Origin: JANQOZ01 sp045106555
Lineage (GTDB): Bacteria > Pseudomonadota > Gammaproteobacteria > Xanthomonadales > SZUA-38
Direction of reading: 5' to 3'
DNA length: 64,000 bases
Assembly: GCA_045106555.1 (NCBI GenBank)
Contig: JBGCET010000005.1
Location: 248,001-312,000 of the forward strand
Part shown: piece by piece, positions 9,405 through 17,300 of the stretch
Numbering within the stretch: position 1 is the first letter of the stretch
Layout of the letters: each line of letters starts with the position of its first letter
Position numbers and translations under genes: made by a program
The notes under the pieces: model-generated
What the model saw: the letters and a program-made list of their open reading frames with translations, nothing else
What the model was told of the DNA's origin: nothing
Database searches by the model: none

Positions 9405-11372
9405 ATGAACTGCCGACCAATACGCTGGCTGCGCCACCTCAACCACAAAGACTGGGTATTGCTGTCACTGGCCTTGTTTTTTGGACTGACTTTAAGCATG
9501 CGCGCTGTGGCGGACCCGCTCAATGACGTCAACAGCGGCACCTTGCTACTGGACCTTGGGGATACGGCAGGTGCGTTGCCCGGCCCCCGTCTCAGTACCG
9601 ACGTGACTATGGAGGTTGCCGGAATGGTGGCCCACGTCACCGTGGTCCAGCGCTTCAGTAACAACGCTGGAGAATTTGCCGAAGGCATCTACCTGTTTCC
9701 GCTTCCCGAAGATGCGGCCGTCAACGCGATGCAGATGCGTATTGGCAAGCGGGTCATCGAAGGCGAAATTCAGGAAAAGAAGCGTGCCCAGCAAACCTAC
9801 GCCCAAGCGGCCAGCGAGGGAAAACGCGCATCCCTGCTGAGTCAAGAAAGGCCTAACCTGTTTAAATCCCGGGTCGCCAACCTGGCGCCAGGAGAAGAAA
9901 TTGCGGTGAGAATTTCCTACGTCCAGCCTCTGGTTTATCAGTCTGGCCAATTTCGTTTGCGGTTTCCGATGGCGGTGACCCCGCGCTTCGACCCGCTGGC
10001 CAGTGGTGTTTCTGAACAGCACACCACTAACGCGATCAACCCTACTACGCTCAACATTCATCTGAAACCCGGCTTTGAACTCAGCCGCCTGAGCAGCCTT
10101 TATCATGATGTCACGGTCGACCAGCACGGTGGGAACTATGAGGTCGCGTTGACCGATGAAGTGGTGGCGGCCCAGCGCGACTTTGAGCTGGTATGGGAAC
10201 CTACGTTGAAATCAGCGCCCCAAGCTGCGCTGTTTGGCGAAACCGTTGAAAACGAGAGTTTTGGACTGTTGATGGTAATGCCTCCTCAGGATGAGTATGT
10301 CCACCCCCTGCCGCGAGAATTGATTTTAGTGGTGGATTCTTCGGGCTCCATGTTTGGCGAATCCATGACCCAGGCTAAAGCATCATTGGAGATGGCCCTT
10401 GGCAGCCTGACCAACGCTGACAGGGTAAACGTCATCGACTTTGACAATGAGGCAACCGCGCTGTTTGAAACTCCCCAGACCGCTGATCCTCAGAGCATAG
10501 GGCTGGCGCTGAATTTCATCGATGGTTTGAAAGCGGACGGCGGCACAGAAATTGGTAAAGCATTGACCCTGGCGCTGGCTGGTGAGCCGACACAAGGGTA
10601 TTTGCGTCAGGTGGTATTTATCACCGACGGCAGTGTAGCCAACGAAACTGAACTGTTTGCCATGATTGAGTCGCAGCTCGGCGAAAGTCGACTGTTTACC
10701 GTGGGGATTGGCCCGGCTCCCAACAGTTATTTCATGCGCAAGGCGGCTCAGTTCGGGCGCGGCAGCTATACCTTTATTGGCAACACCGACCAGGTTACCG
10801 AACAGATGGATCTGCTGCTGGGGCGACTGGAACATCCGGCGTTAAATGATCTCTGCCTGTTCTGGCCCGGCTTGGCCGAAAGTTATCCCAGCCGCCTGCC
10901 CGATTTGTACCTGGGTGAGCCCTTAATGGTGAATGTGAAGCTCAGCGAACTGAAGGGCGACGCGGAGGTCTGCGGCAACACGCCCCTTAATAGCTGGAAC
11001 GAACATCTGGATTTGAAAAAGGCTCAGTCCGGCCAGGGCATCGCAACCCTGTGGGCGCGAAGTCGGGTGGCCAGCCTGATGGATGAACTGGCCTTGGGCG
11101 GCGACCCCGACAGCATCAAACAAGACGTGCTGACCGTTGCACTCGATCACCAATTGGTGACCCGATACACTAGTTTCGTCGCGGTGGACAAAACGCCGGT
11201 TCGTCCCCAGCAGATGAGCCTGGCAAGCAGCCAGATGGCGCCCTTGGCCTCATCAGAGCTTGCCCTGTCTTTGCCGGTGGGTGGAACCGGAGCGCCGGCC
11301 CGCATTGTGTTTGGTCTGATGCTGCTGCTGATTGCAGCCACCATGATCACGCGACTTCGAAACGATAGCTGA
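9405..11372 (+). CDS. Sortase substrate with VIT and von Willebrand A domains
   Basis: This 655-residue exported protein matches the marine proteobacterial sortase target family. The ATG at 9405 has AAGGAG 9 bases upstream; an in-frame TTG at 9378 is less likely. It has a signal/TM segment (about 17-35), a VIT domain (about 50-170), and a vWA domain (about 300-480) with the metal-site motif DSSGSM. The C-terminus carries a sorting signal: LPVGGTG at 623-629, a hydrophobic helix, and a tail with Arg residues. The pentapeptide is not a canonical LPxTG. The stop overlaps the sortase start (TGATG), so translation is coupled. It is presumably processed by that sortase and anchored to or released at the envelope. 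Confidence 0.9.
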   Translation: MNCRPIRWLRHLNHKDWVLLSLALFFGLTLSMRAVADPLNDVNSGTLLLDLGDTAGALPGPRLSTDVTMEVAGMVAHVTVVQRFSNNAGEFAEGIYLFPLPEDAAVNAMQMRIGKRVIEGEIQEKKRAQQTYAQAASEGKRASLLSQERPNLFKSRVANLAPGEEIAVRISYVQPLVYQSGQFRLRFPMAVTPRFDPLASGVSEQHTTNAINPTTLNIHLKPGFELSRLSSLYHDVTVDQHGGNYEVALTDEVVAAQRDFELVWEPTLKSAPQAALFGETVENESFGLLMVMPPQDEYVHPLPRELILVVDSSGSMFGESMTQAKASLEMALGSLTNADRVNVIDFDNEATALFETPQTADPQSIGLALNFIDGLKADGGTEIGKALTLALAGEPTQGYLRQVVFITDGSVANETELFAMIESQLGESRLFTVGIGPAPNSYFMRKAAQFGRGSYTFIGNTDQVTEQMDLLLGRLEHPALNDLCLFWPGLAESYPSRLPDLYLGEPLMVNVKLSELKGDAEVCGNTPLNSWNEHLDLKKAQSGQGIATLWARSRVASLMDELALGGDPDSIKQDVLTVALDHQLVTRYTSFVAVDKTPVRPQQMSLASSQMAPLASSELALSLPVGGTGAPARIVFGLMLLLIAATMITRLRNDS

Positions 11373-11977
11373 TGAGAAAACGCGGCAAGATAGCGTTTGC
11401 GTCAACAGTGGCGCTACTTGGATTGCTGACCCTCGGTCAGGGGCTTTACGTGCCGGCCAAGGCCCAGGTGGCCCAGTGGCTGCTGAACCGGGCCTGGGAT
11501 CAGGCCCTGATCAGCGGCGACGCCCAGCAACCCTGGCCCTGGGCTGACGCCCTGCCCGTAGCCCGGTTGCGTTGGCCCGAGGGCGGGGTGGATCAGATTG
11601 TATTGAGCAATGCCAGCGCCCGGGGAATGGCCTTTGGGCCTGGCCATGTGGGCGGCAGCGCTCAACCTGGCCAGTCTGGGCATGTGATGCTTACCGCTCA
11701 CCGGGACACCCACTTTGCTTTTCTGGGCGAGGTTGTCACTGGCGACCTGCTGGAACTGGAGCACACATCAGGCACCTCTCGCTATCAGGTCACTGGCAGG
11801 CAGGTGATTGACGTGGCGCTGGGCTCCATATTGTTGAATCCTGAACACAACCAGCTGACTCTGGTAACGTGTTGGCCGCTGGACGCGTGGGCCAGTGGAG
11901 GCTCACAGCGCCTGCTGATACATCTTCAGCCAGCCCCGTCCCAACGAGCTGCCCTGCCCCAGCTGACTGATGCGTAA
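11372..11977 (+). CDS. Marine-type class sortase
   Basis: This 201-residue transpeptidase has a single N-terminal membrane anchor (about 8-25) and a sortase fold. The catalytic His is probably His110 in LTAHRDTHF, the nucleophile is Cys167 in TLVTCWPLDA, and the Arg is Arg180 in GSQRLLI, so the triad is complete. The VTCWP segment is typical of the proteobacterial dedicated sortases. It overlaps the substrate gene by one base and is likely to act on that substrate only, as there is no other LPxTG-like protein in the window. Confidence 0.92.
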   Translation: MRKRGKIAFASTVALLGLLTLGQGLYVPAKAQVAQWLLNRAWDQALISGDAQQPWPWADALPVARLRWPEGGVDQIVLSNASARGMAFGPGHVGGSAQPGQSGHVMLTAHRDTHFAFLGEVVTGDLLELEHTSGTSRYQVTGRQVIDVALGSILLNPEHNQLTLVTCWPLDAWASGGSQRLLIHLQPAPSQRAALPQLTDA

Positions 11978-12024
11978 CCGGGCCTCAGGCTTTACACTTA
12001 ACACTTTGCCTGAAGAGTAATTCC

Positions 12025-12678
12025 ATGAACCATTCGCGCCTACGTTATCTCAGCACCGCACTGCTGGCCGCCCTGGTCTTGTCCGCCTGTTCAAGCGCCT
12101 ATTACGGCACGCTGGAGTCCTTTGGCGTTCACAAACGAGAGATCCTCGTCGATCGGGTCGATGAGGCGCTGGAAAGCCAGGAAGACGCTCAGGAACAGTT
12201 TGCCAACGCGCTGGAGCAGTTTACTGCGGTCACCCAGTTTGACGGCGGCGACCTGGAAGACCTGTACGAAGACCTCAACGGCAGTTTTGAGCGCAGCGAA
12301 AATCAGGCTGAAGACGTTCACGAACGCGTCGAGTCGGTGCGCGAAGTGGCTGAAGACCTTTTCGCCGAATGGGAAGACGAGCTTGACCAATATTCGGATG
12401 CGTCGCTGCGCCGACAAAGCGAGCAGTCTCTGCGCGACACCCGCCGTCGGTATAAGCGGTTGATTGGTGCGATGGAGTCTGCTGAAGAACGTATTGACCC
12501 GGTACTCAGCCGTTTTCGCGATCAGGTGCTGTTCTTGAAACACAATCTGAACGCTCGCGCTGTGGCATCTTTGCGCACGCAGCTAACCGGTATTGAGGGC
12601 GATGTGCAGGACCTGATCAATGCCATGAACGAATCGATCACCGAAGCCCGATCGTTTATTGACCAAATGCAGTCCTGA
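12025..12678 (+). CDS. DUF2959-family lipoprotein
   Basis: The 217-residue product starts with a lipoprotein signal peptide ending in the lipobox LSAC (Cys about 22). The remainder is rich in Glu, Gln, Arg and Leu and almost entirely helical, with coiled-coil character (for example RVDEALESQEDAQEQFANALEQF), matching DUF2959 proteins of marine bacteria. No enzyme motif is present. It lies 47 bases downstream of the sortase gene on the same strand and may be in the same operon, but its link to sortase function is unproven. Confidence 0.8.
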   Translation: MNHSRLRYLSTALLAALVLSACSSAYYGTLESFGVHKREILVDRVDEALESQEDAQEQFANALEQFTAVTQFDGGDLEDLYEDLNGSFERSENQAEDVHERVESVREVAEDLFAEWEDELDQYSDASLRRQSEQSLRDTRRRYKRLIGAMESAEERIDPVLSRFRDQVLFLKHNLNARAVASLRTQLTGIEGDVQDLINAMNESITEARSFIDQMQS

Positions 12679-12699
12679 TCGACGCCCGTTGACGCCCAT

Positions 12700-12716
12700 C
12701 CGGCCTGCCAGGCCGG
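12700..12716. terminator. GC-rich hairpin between convergent genes
   Basis: CCGGCCT, loop GCC, AGGCCGG, followed by TTTGGG. It lies between the stops of the DUF2959 gene (+) and rpe (-) and may end transcription in one or both directions. The T-tract is poor, so the assignment is moderate. Confidence 0.45.
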
Positions 12717-12734
12717 TTTGGGTATTACCCAGGG

Positions 12735-13400
12735 TTAACTAGCCTCAACGGCTGACAGCATGCGGGCGATAGTGTCAGCATAATCGTCGGTGCCAAATAT
12801 CGCTGATCCCGCCACAAACGTATCGGCGCCCGCCGCAGCAATTTGCTGGATGTTATCTACCTTAACGCCGCCGTCCACCTCCAGGCGAATATCCAGTCCG
12901 CTGTCGTCAATGATTTTGCGGGCCTGACGCAGCTTGTCCAACGTTGCCGGAATAAACGACTGTCCGCCAAAGCCCGGATTCACCGACATCAGCAAGATGA
13001 TGTCTACTTTGTCGAGAACATATTGCAGGCAGTCCAGCGGGGTGGCAGGGTTAAACACCAAACCGCTCTGACAGCCCTGCTCGCGGATCAGTGACAGCGT
13101 GCGATCCACATGTCGGCTAGCCTCCGGGTGAAAAGTAATGGACGTCGCACCGGCACCCGCAAAGTCCGGCACGATCCGATCCACCGGCTCCACCATCAGG
13201 TGTACATCAATGGGCGCTTCAATGCCGTAGTCTCTTAACGCCTGACACACCAGAGGGCCAACGGTGAGATTAGGTACGTAATGATTGTCCATCACATCAA
13301 AGTGCAGCCAGTGGGCCCCAGCAGATAACACCGCGGAAGCATCTTCACCCAGGCGGGCAAAGTCGGCAGAGAGCAAAGAGGGAGCAATAACAGGTTTCAC
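12735..13400 (-). CDS. rpe: Ribulose-phosphate 3-epimerase
   Basis: Rpe interconverts ribulose 5-phosphate and xylulose 5-phosphate in the pentose phosphate pathway. A GTG start at 13400 (KPVIAPSLLSADF follows) is chosen because AAAGGAC lies about 7 bases upstream and because it gives the normal length (221 residues) and removes an overlap with the upstream djlA gene. The metal-binding HFDVMDNHYVPN, the NPGFGGQ phosphate loop and the C-terminal DGG and AGSAIF segments are intact, as expected for the TIM-barrel family. The gene is 25 bases downstream of djlA on the same strand. Confidence 0.95.
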   Translation of the reverse strand: MKPVIAPSLLSADFARLGEDASAVLSAGAHWLHFDVMDNHYVPNLTVGPLVCQALRDYGIEAPIDVHLMVEPVDRIVPDFAGAGATSITFHPEASRHVDRTLSLIREQGCQSGLVFNPATPLDCLQYVLDKVDIILLMSVNPGFGGQSFIPATLDKLRQARKIIDDSGLDIRLEVDGGVKVDNIQQIAAAGADTFVAGSAIFGTDDYADTIARMLSAVEAS

Positions 13401-13425
13401 GGAAAAGTCCTTTGTGGGTAGGTCA

Positions 13426-14190
13426 TCAGGATTTGCCTCGCTCAGCACGAATTTGATCGTAAGCAGCGCGTATCTCGGTAGTTTTTTGTTTCGCCAGCTC
13501 CAGCATTTCTTTCGGCAAGCCTTTGGAAACTAACTTATCGGGGTGATTTTGGCTGGTGAGACGGCGGTAAGCCTGTTTCACCGACTTGTCATCGGCATTG
13601 CGGGGCAGGCCCAAAATTTCATAGGGGTTTTGAAAAGTTTCGGTTTTTGGTCCACGCCGATAGCCGCCCTTGCGCCTATCGATCATTTGCTCAAGCTCAG
13701 CGGCGGGAATATCCAGCGCAAGGGCACATTTTTCCACGATATGGCGAGCCTGATGACTCAACGCACCATCAGCGAACCCCGCATCCAGCTGAACTTCTAT
13801 CAGCAGGCGAAACAACTGAGGTTGTGAACCACAGGTCTGTCTTAAGTCAGCCAGGGTCACGCCGAGGTTCAACTCGCTGCGCTTACCCCGGTTGAACAGG
13901 CCAATCGCAGACTGGCGCTGGCTCGCGTTCAGCTGCATCCGCTGCATCACCTGCTGGGCCACCTGAATTTCCCGCTCCGATACCCGTCCATCGGCTTTGG
14001 CGATATGGCCCATGATGAGAAATAGCGACTGAAAAAACGACTGCTGAGAAGCGCTGGCATCGAACAGGGACATCTGTCCTACGTTCATATCCAGGGCGTG
14101 ACCCAGAGCCGCGCCGATAAAGGCCCCCACCGGCCCGCCGACCGCCAGGCCCAGCCCTCCACCGATGATTTTCCCGAACACTGTTGCCAT
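13426..14190 (-). CDS. djlA: DjlA-type membrane-anchored J-domain co-chaperone
   Basis: The 254-residue protein begins with a Gly-rich membrane segment (about 5-35), continues with a TerB-like helical domain (about 50-165) and ends with a J domain (about 187-250) bearing the HPD motif in NHPDKLV. This order matches DjlA, which stimulates DnaK ATPase at the inner membrane. It is the first gene of a short minus-strand unit with rpe and is divergent from purC across about 115 bases. Confidence 0.9.
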   Translation of the reverse strand: MATVFGKIIGGGLGLAVGGPVGAFIGAALGHALDMNVGQMSLFDASASQQSFFQSLFLIMGHIAKADGRVSEREIQVAQQVMQRMQLNASQRQSAIGLFNRGKRSELNLGVTLADLRQTCGSQPQLFRLLIEVQLDAGFADGALSHQARHIVEKCALALDIPAAELEQMIDRRKGGYRRGPKTETFQNPYEILGLPRNADDKSVKQAYRRLTSQNHPDKLVSKGLPKEMLELAKQKTTEIRAAYDQIRAERGKS

Positions 14191-14273
14191 TGCGTTAAGT
14201 CAGATAGAAGTCGTGAAACCGAGCACGGAGCATTGTACCTAATGCGCAGGGGTCAGAACCGGCTATGGGTGTG

Positions 14274-14279
14274 TACAAT
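14274..14279 (+). promoter_or_regulatory. Candidate -10 hexamer for purC
   Basis: TACAAT lies 26 bases upstream of the purC ATG in the djlA/purC divergent gap. No good -35 element is seen at 17 bases, so this is tentative. Confidence 0.3.
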
Positions 14280-14305
14280 TCACGTTTTGTTGGAGCCCAT
14301 GGTTT

Positions 14306-15202
14306 ATGACTGCCGCCAGCCTGATCTATGAAACCGAGCTGTCCCACCTGCCACTGCTGCACCGGGGCAAGGTGCGGGATGTCTATGACGCAGGGAACAA
14401 CCGACTGCTGATGATCACCTGTGACCGACTGTCGGCCTTTGACGTAGTGCTTCCTACCGCCATTCCCGGCAAAGGCGCCTTGCTCAACGCCGTTTCGGGC
14501 TTTTGGTTCAACAAAACCGCTCATGTGATCCAAAATCACCTTACCCATGAATCACCCGCTGAACTTATCGGCGATCACCCCGAGCTTGACGCGCTGTGTG
14601 CACGCTCAGTGGTCAGTCACCGCCTGAAAGGCCTGCCCGTCGAGGCCATTGTGCGGGGCTATTTGGCAGGATCTGGATGGCAGGACTACCAGCGCAGCGG
14701 CAGCGTATGTGGACATTCGCTGCCCTCCGACCTGAGTCAGGCCCAGCAACTGCCCCAGCCACTATTTACCCCTTCCACCAAAGCCGAACTGGGCGACCAT
14801 GACGAAAACATCAGCCGCGAGGCTGCAGCAGAGATTATTGGTGAAGAAAACGCTCGCCTAATGGAACAGGTGAGTCTTGAGCTTTATCAGTTTGCCGCTG
14901 AACACGCTCGCCAACGAGGCATCATCATCGCCGACACCAAATTTGAATTTGGCCTCAATAATCGTGATGAACTGGTTCTGATGGATGAAATACTGACCCC
15001 AGATTCCAGCCGTTTTTGGCCCATGGACGAATACCGCACGGGGATCAGTCCGCCGTCGTTCGACAAACAGTTTGTCCGCGATTATCTGGAGACTCTGGAT
15101 TGGGATAAAACCGCTCCGGGCCCCGCCCTACCGCCTGAGGTTGCGCAACAAACCGCGGATCGTTACGCCGAAGCCTTACAGCGTTTAACCGCCGACACCT
15201 GA
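14306..15202 (+). CDS. purC: SAICAR synthase
   Basis: PurC (phosphoribosylaminoimidazole-succinocarboxamide synthase) ligates aspartate to CAIR in purine synthesis. The 298-residue length is that of the longer (yeast-like) PurC type rather than the short enterobacterial one. Conserved segments include RGKVRDVYD near the N-terminus, RLSAFDVVLP, EAIVRGYLAGSGW, ADTKFEFG and DEILTPDSSRFW. The start has GGAG upstream. It converges on the response regulator gene with only 7 bases between stops. Confidence 0.95.
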   Translation: MTAASLIYETELSHLPLLHRGKVRDVYDAGNNRLLMITCDRLSAFDVVLPTAIPGKGALLNAVSGFWFNKTAHVIQNHLTHESPAELIGDHPELDALCARSVVSHRLKGLPVEAIVRGYLAGSGWQDYQRSGSVCGHSLPSDLSQAQQLPQPLFTPSTKAELGDHDENISREAAAEIIGEENARLMEQVSLELYQFAAEHARQRGIIIADTKFEFGLNNRDELVLMDEILTPDSSRFWPMDEYRTGISPPSFDKQFVRDYLETLDWDKTAPGPALPPEVAQQTADRYAEALQRLTADT

Positions 15203-15209
15203 GGGAGCG

Positions 15210-15662
15210 TCAGGACTTCTTAATGGTGGGAAGATAAACAATATCGACCCAAAAGTTTTGGACTTCCTGCACCACGCTCATAAATTTTGTCGCATCAACC
15301 GGCTTCACGATATAAGCGTTGGCATGCAGGTCATAACTGGTGATCACATCACGCTCTGCCTCTGAACTGGTCAGAACAATGGTGGGGATGCGTCTCAAAT
15401 TCTCGTCGTGCTTAACCTCTTCCAACACCTCTGTACCATCTACGCGAGGCATATTGAGATCCAGCAGAATAATGTCAGGCGTAACCGCGTCTTCGAACCC
15501 GTTGCGCTTGTAAAGGAAATCGAGCGCCTCATCACCGTCACGTACCACGTTCAAATTGTTTCTGAATTTGGCTTCCTCAAACGCTTCTCGCGTCAACTCG
15601 ACGTCGCCTTCATTGTCTTCCACCAATAGAATTTCGGCCAGGCGTCCTGATTTGCTCATCAA
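15210..15662 (-). CDS. Rcp1-type single-domain response regulator
   Basis: A stand-alone receiver of 150 residues: acidic pair in LLVEDNEGD, phospho-acceptor Asp68 in ILLDLNMP, Thr in LTSSEAE and Lys in IVKPV. The pattern with VRDGDEALDFLYKR is typical of Rcp1-like regulators that pair with PAS or phytochrome-type kinases. The start overlaps the kinase stop by 4 bases, so the two are a coupled kinase/regulator pair. There is no output domain; the phosphate is likely passed on or acts by protein contact. Confidence 0.9.
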   Translation of the reverse strand: MMSKSGRLAEILLVEDNEGDVELTREAFEEAKFRNNLNVVRDGDEALDFLYKRNGFEDAVTPDIILLDLNMPRVDGTEVLEEVKHDENLRRIPTIVLTSSEAERDVITSYDLHANAYIVKPVDATKFMSVVQEVQNFWVDIVYLPTIKKS

Positions 15663-17137
15663 TGATTCCTTGATTCAGTCGTTTTCGGCAGGCTGAAGGT
15701 AAACCGCGAACCTGCGCCAGGCTCCGAGTTTACCCATATTTTGCCCCCGTGGGCTTCTACAATTTTTCGGCACAGGGCCAGCCCCACTCCCGTACCCGGG
15801 TATTCATCGGAGCGGTGCAGGCGCCTGAAGACCTCAAAAATTCGCTCAAAAAAGCGCTCTTGTATGCCAATGCCGTTATCAGCAACGGTAATTTCCCAGT
15901 CAGACTCGCCCTCGAAAGCGCTAATTCGCACCCGGGTCTCACGCCCTTCCATGTAGTATTTCAGTGCGTTGTTGATCAAATTGCCCATGAGTTGAAACAG
16001 CTGGGTTTCGTTGCCTGTGACGGTTGGCAATGGGTCTGCCACCAGCGTTTCGGAGTCCCTTCTGGATTCCAGCTCCAGGCGCAGGGCAATCACCTCCACC
16101 ACCTTATTCAGATCAACTTGCTGAAGGCGCTGGATGCTGTTTGACACTTTGGAATAGCTGAGGATGTCCCGTATCAGCTGCTGGGCTCGAGAAGCTCCAT
16201 CCTGCACTCTGTCCAGGTATCGCCGCGCTTTCTCATCCTCTTTGATGTGAGGCTCAAGAGTATGCTGCAGCTTACCGCTGAAACTTTTGATCATCCGCAG
16301 AGGCTCCTGTAAGTCATGAGAGCATACGTAAGCGAACCGTTCCAGCTCCTCGTTAGACTCAGTAAGCGTCTCCATCATGGATTCTCGATCGCTGACATCC
16401 CGCGCGGAGCCAAGGATAAAAGGCTGCCCGTTGCGGTCGATGAACCGCGTCTTACGCGTTTCTAAAACTCGAGTCACGCCATCAGGGAACGCGAGTTTCT
16501 CCGTGGTTTGAGAAAACCCTTCATCAAAGGCCTTTTTGTCCATGGCCAGAAATTCTGCAGCCTCACTCGGATCATATTTTTCCACGGTAGTGAATCCGAT
16601 GACTTTATCGCGCTGGTCTTCGGGATAAATCCGCATGAATGCAGGGTTGGCATCTACGATCACATAGTTTTTGTCTTTGACGAAAATATAGTCTGGGTTG
16701 ATGTCCATCATCAGGCGCATGAAGGCCTGGGATTCGCGCAGCTCCCGACCGAGGGCTACCCGCTCGGAGTTGTCTTTGATTGATCCAGCGCTGGAGATAA
16801 CCTCGCCGGTATCGCTGCGTTGGCATTCAGCCCGGATAACCACCGCGACGTATTGCCCATTTTCATGGCGTAGCCGATACTCCACATGCAGCGGCGTTCC
16901 GCTGGAAAAGTGCGTATCAAACCCATCATCAAGGCGCTGCTGATCCTCCGGGTGAACCCTTTTATGAAGAGTGTCAGGGGATAACGCCGAATGATCCGGA
17001 GCCAGTCCCAACAAGCGTTCAAACCCGTCGGAATAGGTGAAAACGTTGGTGACTAAATCCCAGTCCCACAGCACCATGTCGGCGACCCGGCCAATGAGGT
17101 CCAGCAATTTGCGGTCTAGTTTTTGCACAAAATCCAA
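15659..17137 (-). CDS. Soluble PAS-domain histidine kinase
   Basis: This 492-residue kinase has no clear membrane segment. Two PAS domains (about 12-125 and 135-252) are followed by a HisKA domain with His274 in YVCSHDLQEPLR and an HATPase domain with the N-box NLINNALKY and G-box GTGVGLALCRK. The architecture matches kinases partnered with Rcp1-type receivers, and one such receiver overlaps its 3' end. The signal is unknown; the first PAS has no obvious haem or flavin signature that could be confirmed by eye. Confidence 0.9.
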   Translation of the reverse strand: MDFVQKLDRKLLDLIGRVADMVLWDWDLVTNVFTYSDGFERLLGLAPDHSALSPDTLHKRVHPEDQQRLDDGFDTHFSSGTPLHVEYRLRHENGQYVAVVIRAECQRSDTGEVISSAGSIKDNSERVALGRELRESQAFMRLMMDINPDYIFVKDKNYVIVDANPAFMRIYPEDQRDKVIGFTTVEKYDPSEAAEFLAMDKKAFDEGFSQTTEKLAFPDGVTRVLETRKTRFIDRNGQPFILGSARDVSDRESMMETLTESNEELERFAYVCSHDLQEPLRMIKSFSGKLQHTLEPHIKEDEKARRYLDRVQDGASRAQQLIRDILSYSKVSNSIQRLQQVDLNKVVEVIALRLELESRRDSETLVADPLPTVTGNETQLFQLMGNLINNALKYYMEGRETRVRISAFEGESDWEITVADNGIGIQERFFERIFEVFRRLHRSDEYPGTGVGLALCRKIVEAHGGKIWVNSEPGAGSRFTFSLPKTTESRNH

Positions 17138-17160
17138 TGCAAGCCTTCGCTGATTGAAAT

Positions 17161-17188
17161 TCCACCTAATTCAGGCGAGTTAGGTGGA
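17161..17188. other. 9-bp inverted repeat upstream of the PAS kinase gene
   Basis: TCCACCTAA and its reverse complement TTAGGTGGA are separated by 10 bases, 23 bases upstream of the kinase start. It lies downstream of the RND transporter gene on the same strand. It could be a weak terminator or an operator; no T-tract follows. Confidence 0.4.
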
Positions 17189-17300
17189 TAGCCTAACATC
17201 TCGGCAAAAAAGTCAGAAACTGAAAGACCTACGAGGCTCCCGATAGCGAATAGTCCCCGAGGTTTGCGCCAGATGAGGTTCGCCAGTTGCTCTCAGAGCA

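Noticed and set aside
9546..10127. 193-codon minus-strand frame
   Set aside because: It lies antisense to the VIT domain of the sortase substrate and shows no recognisable family.
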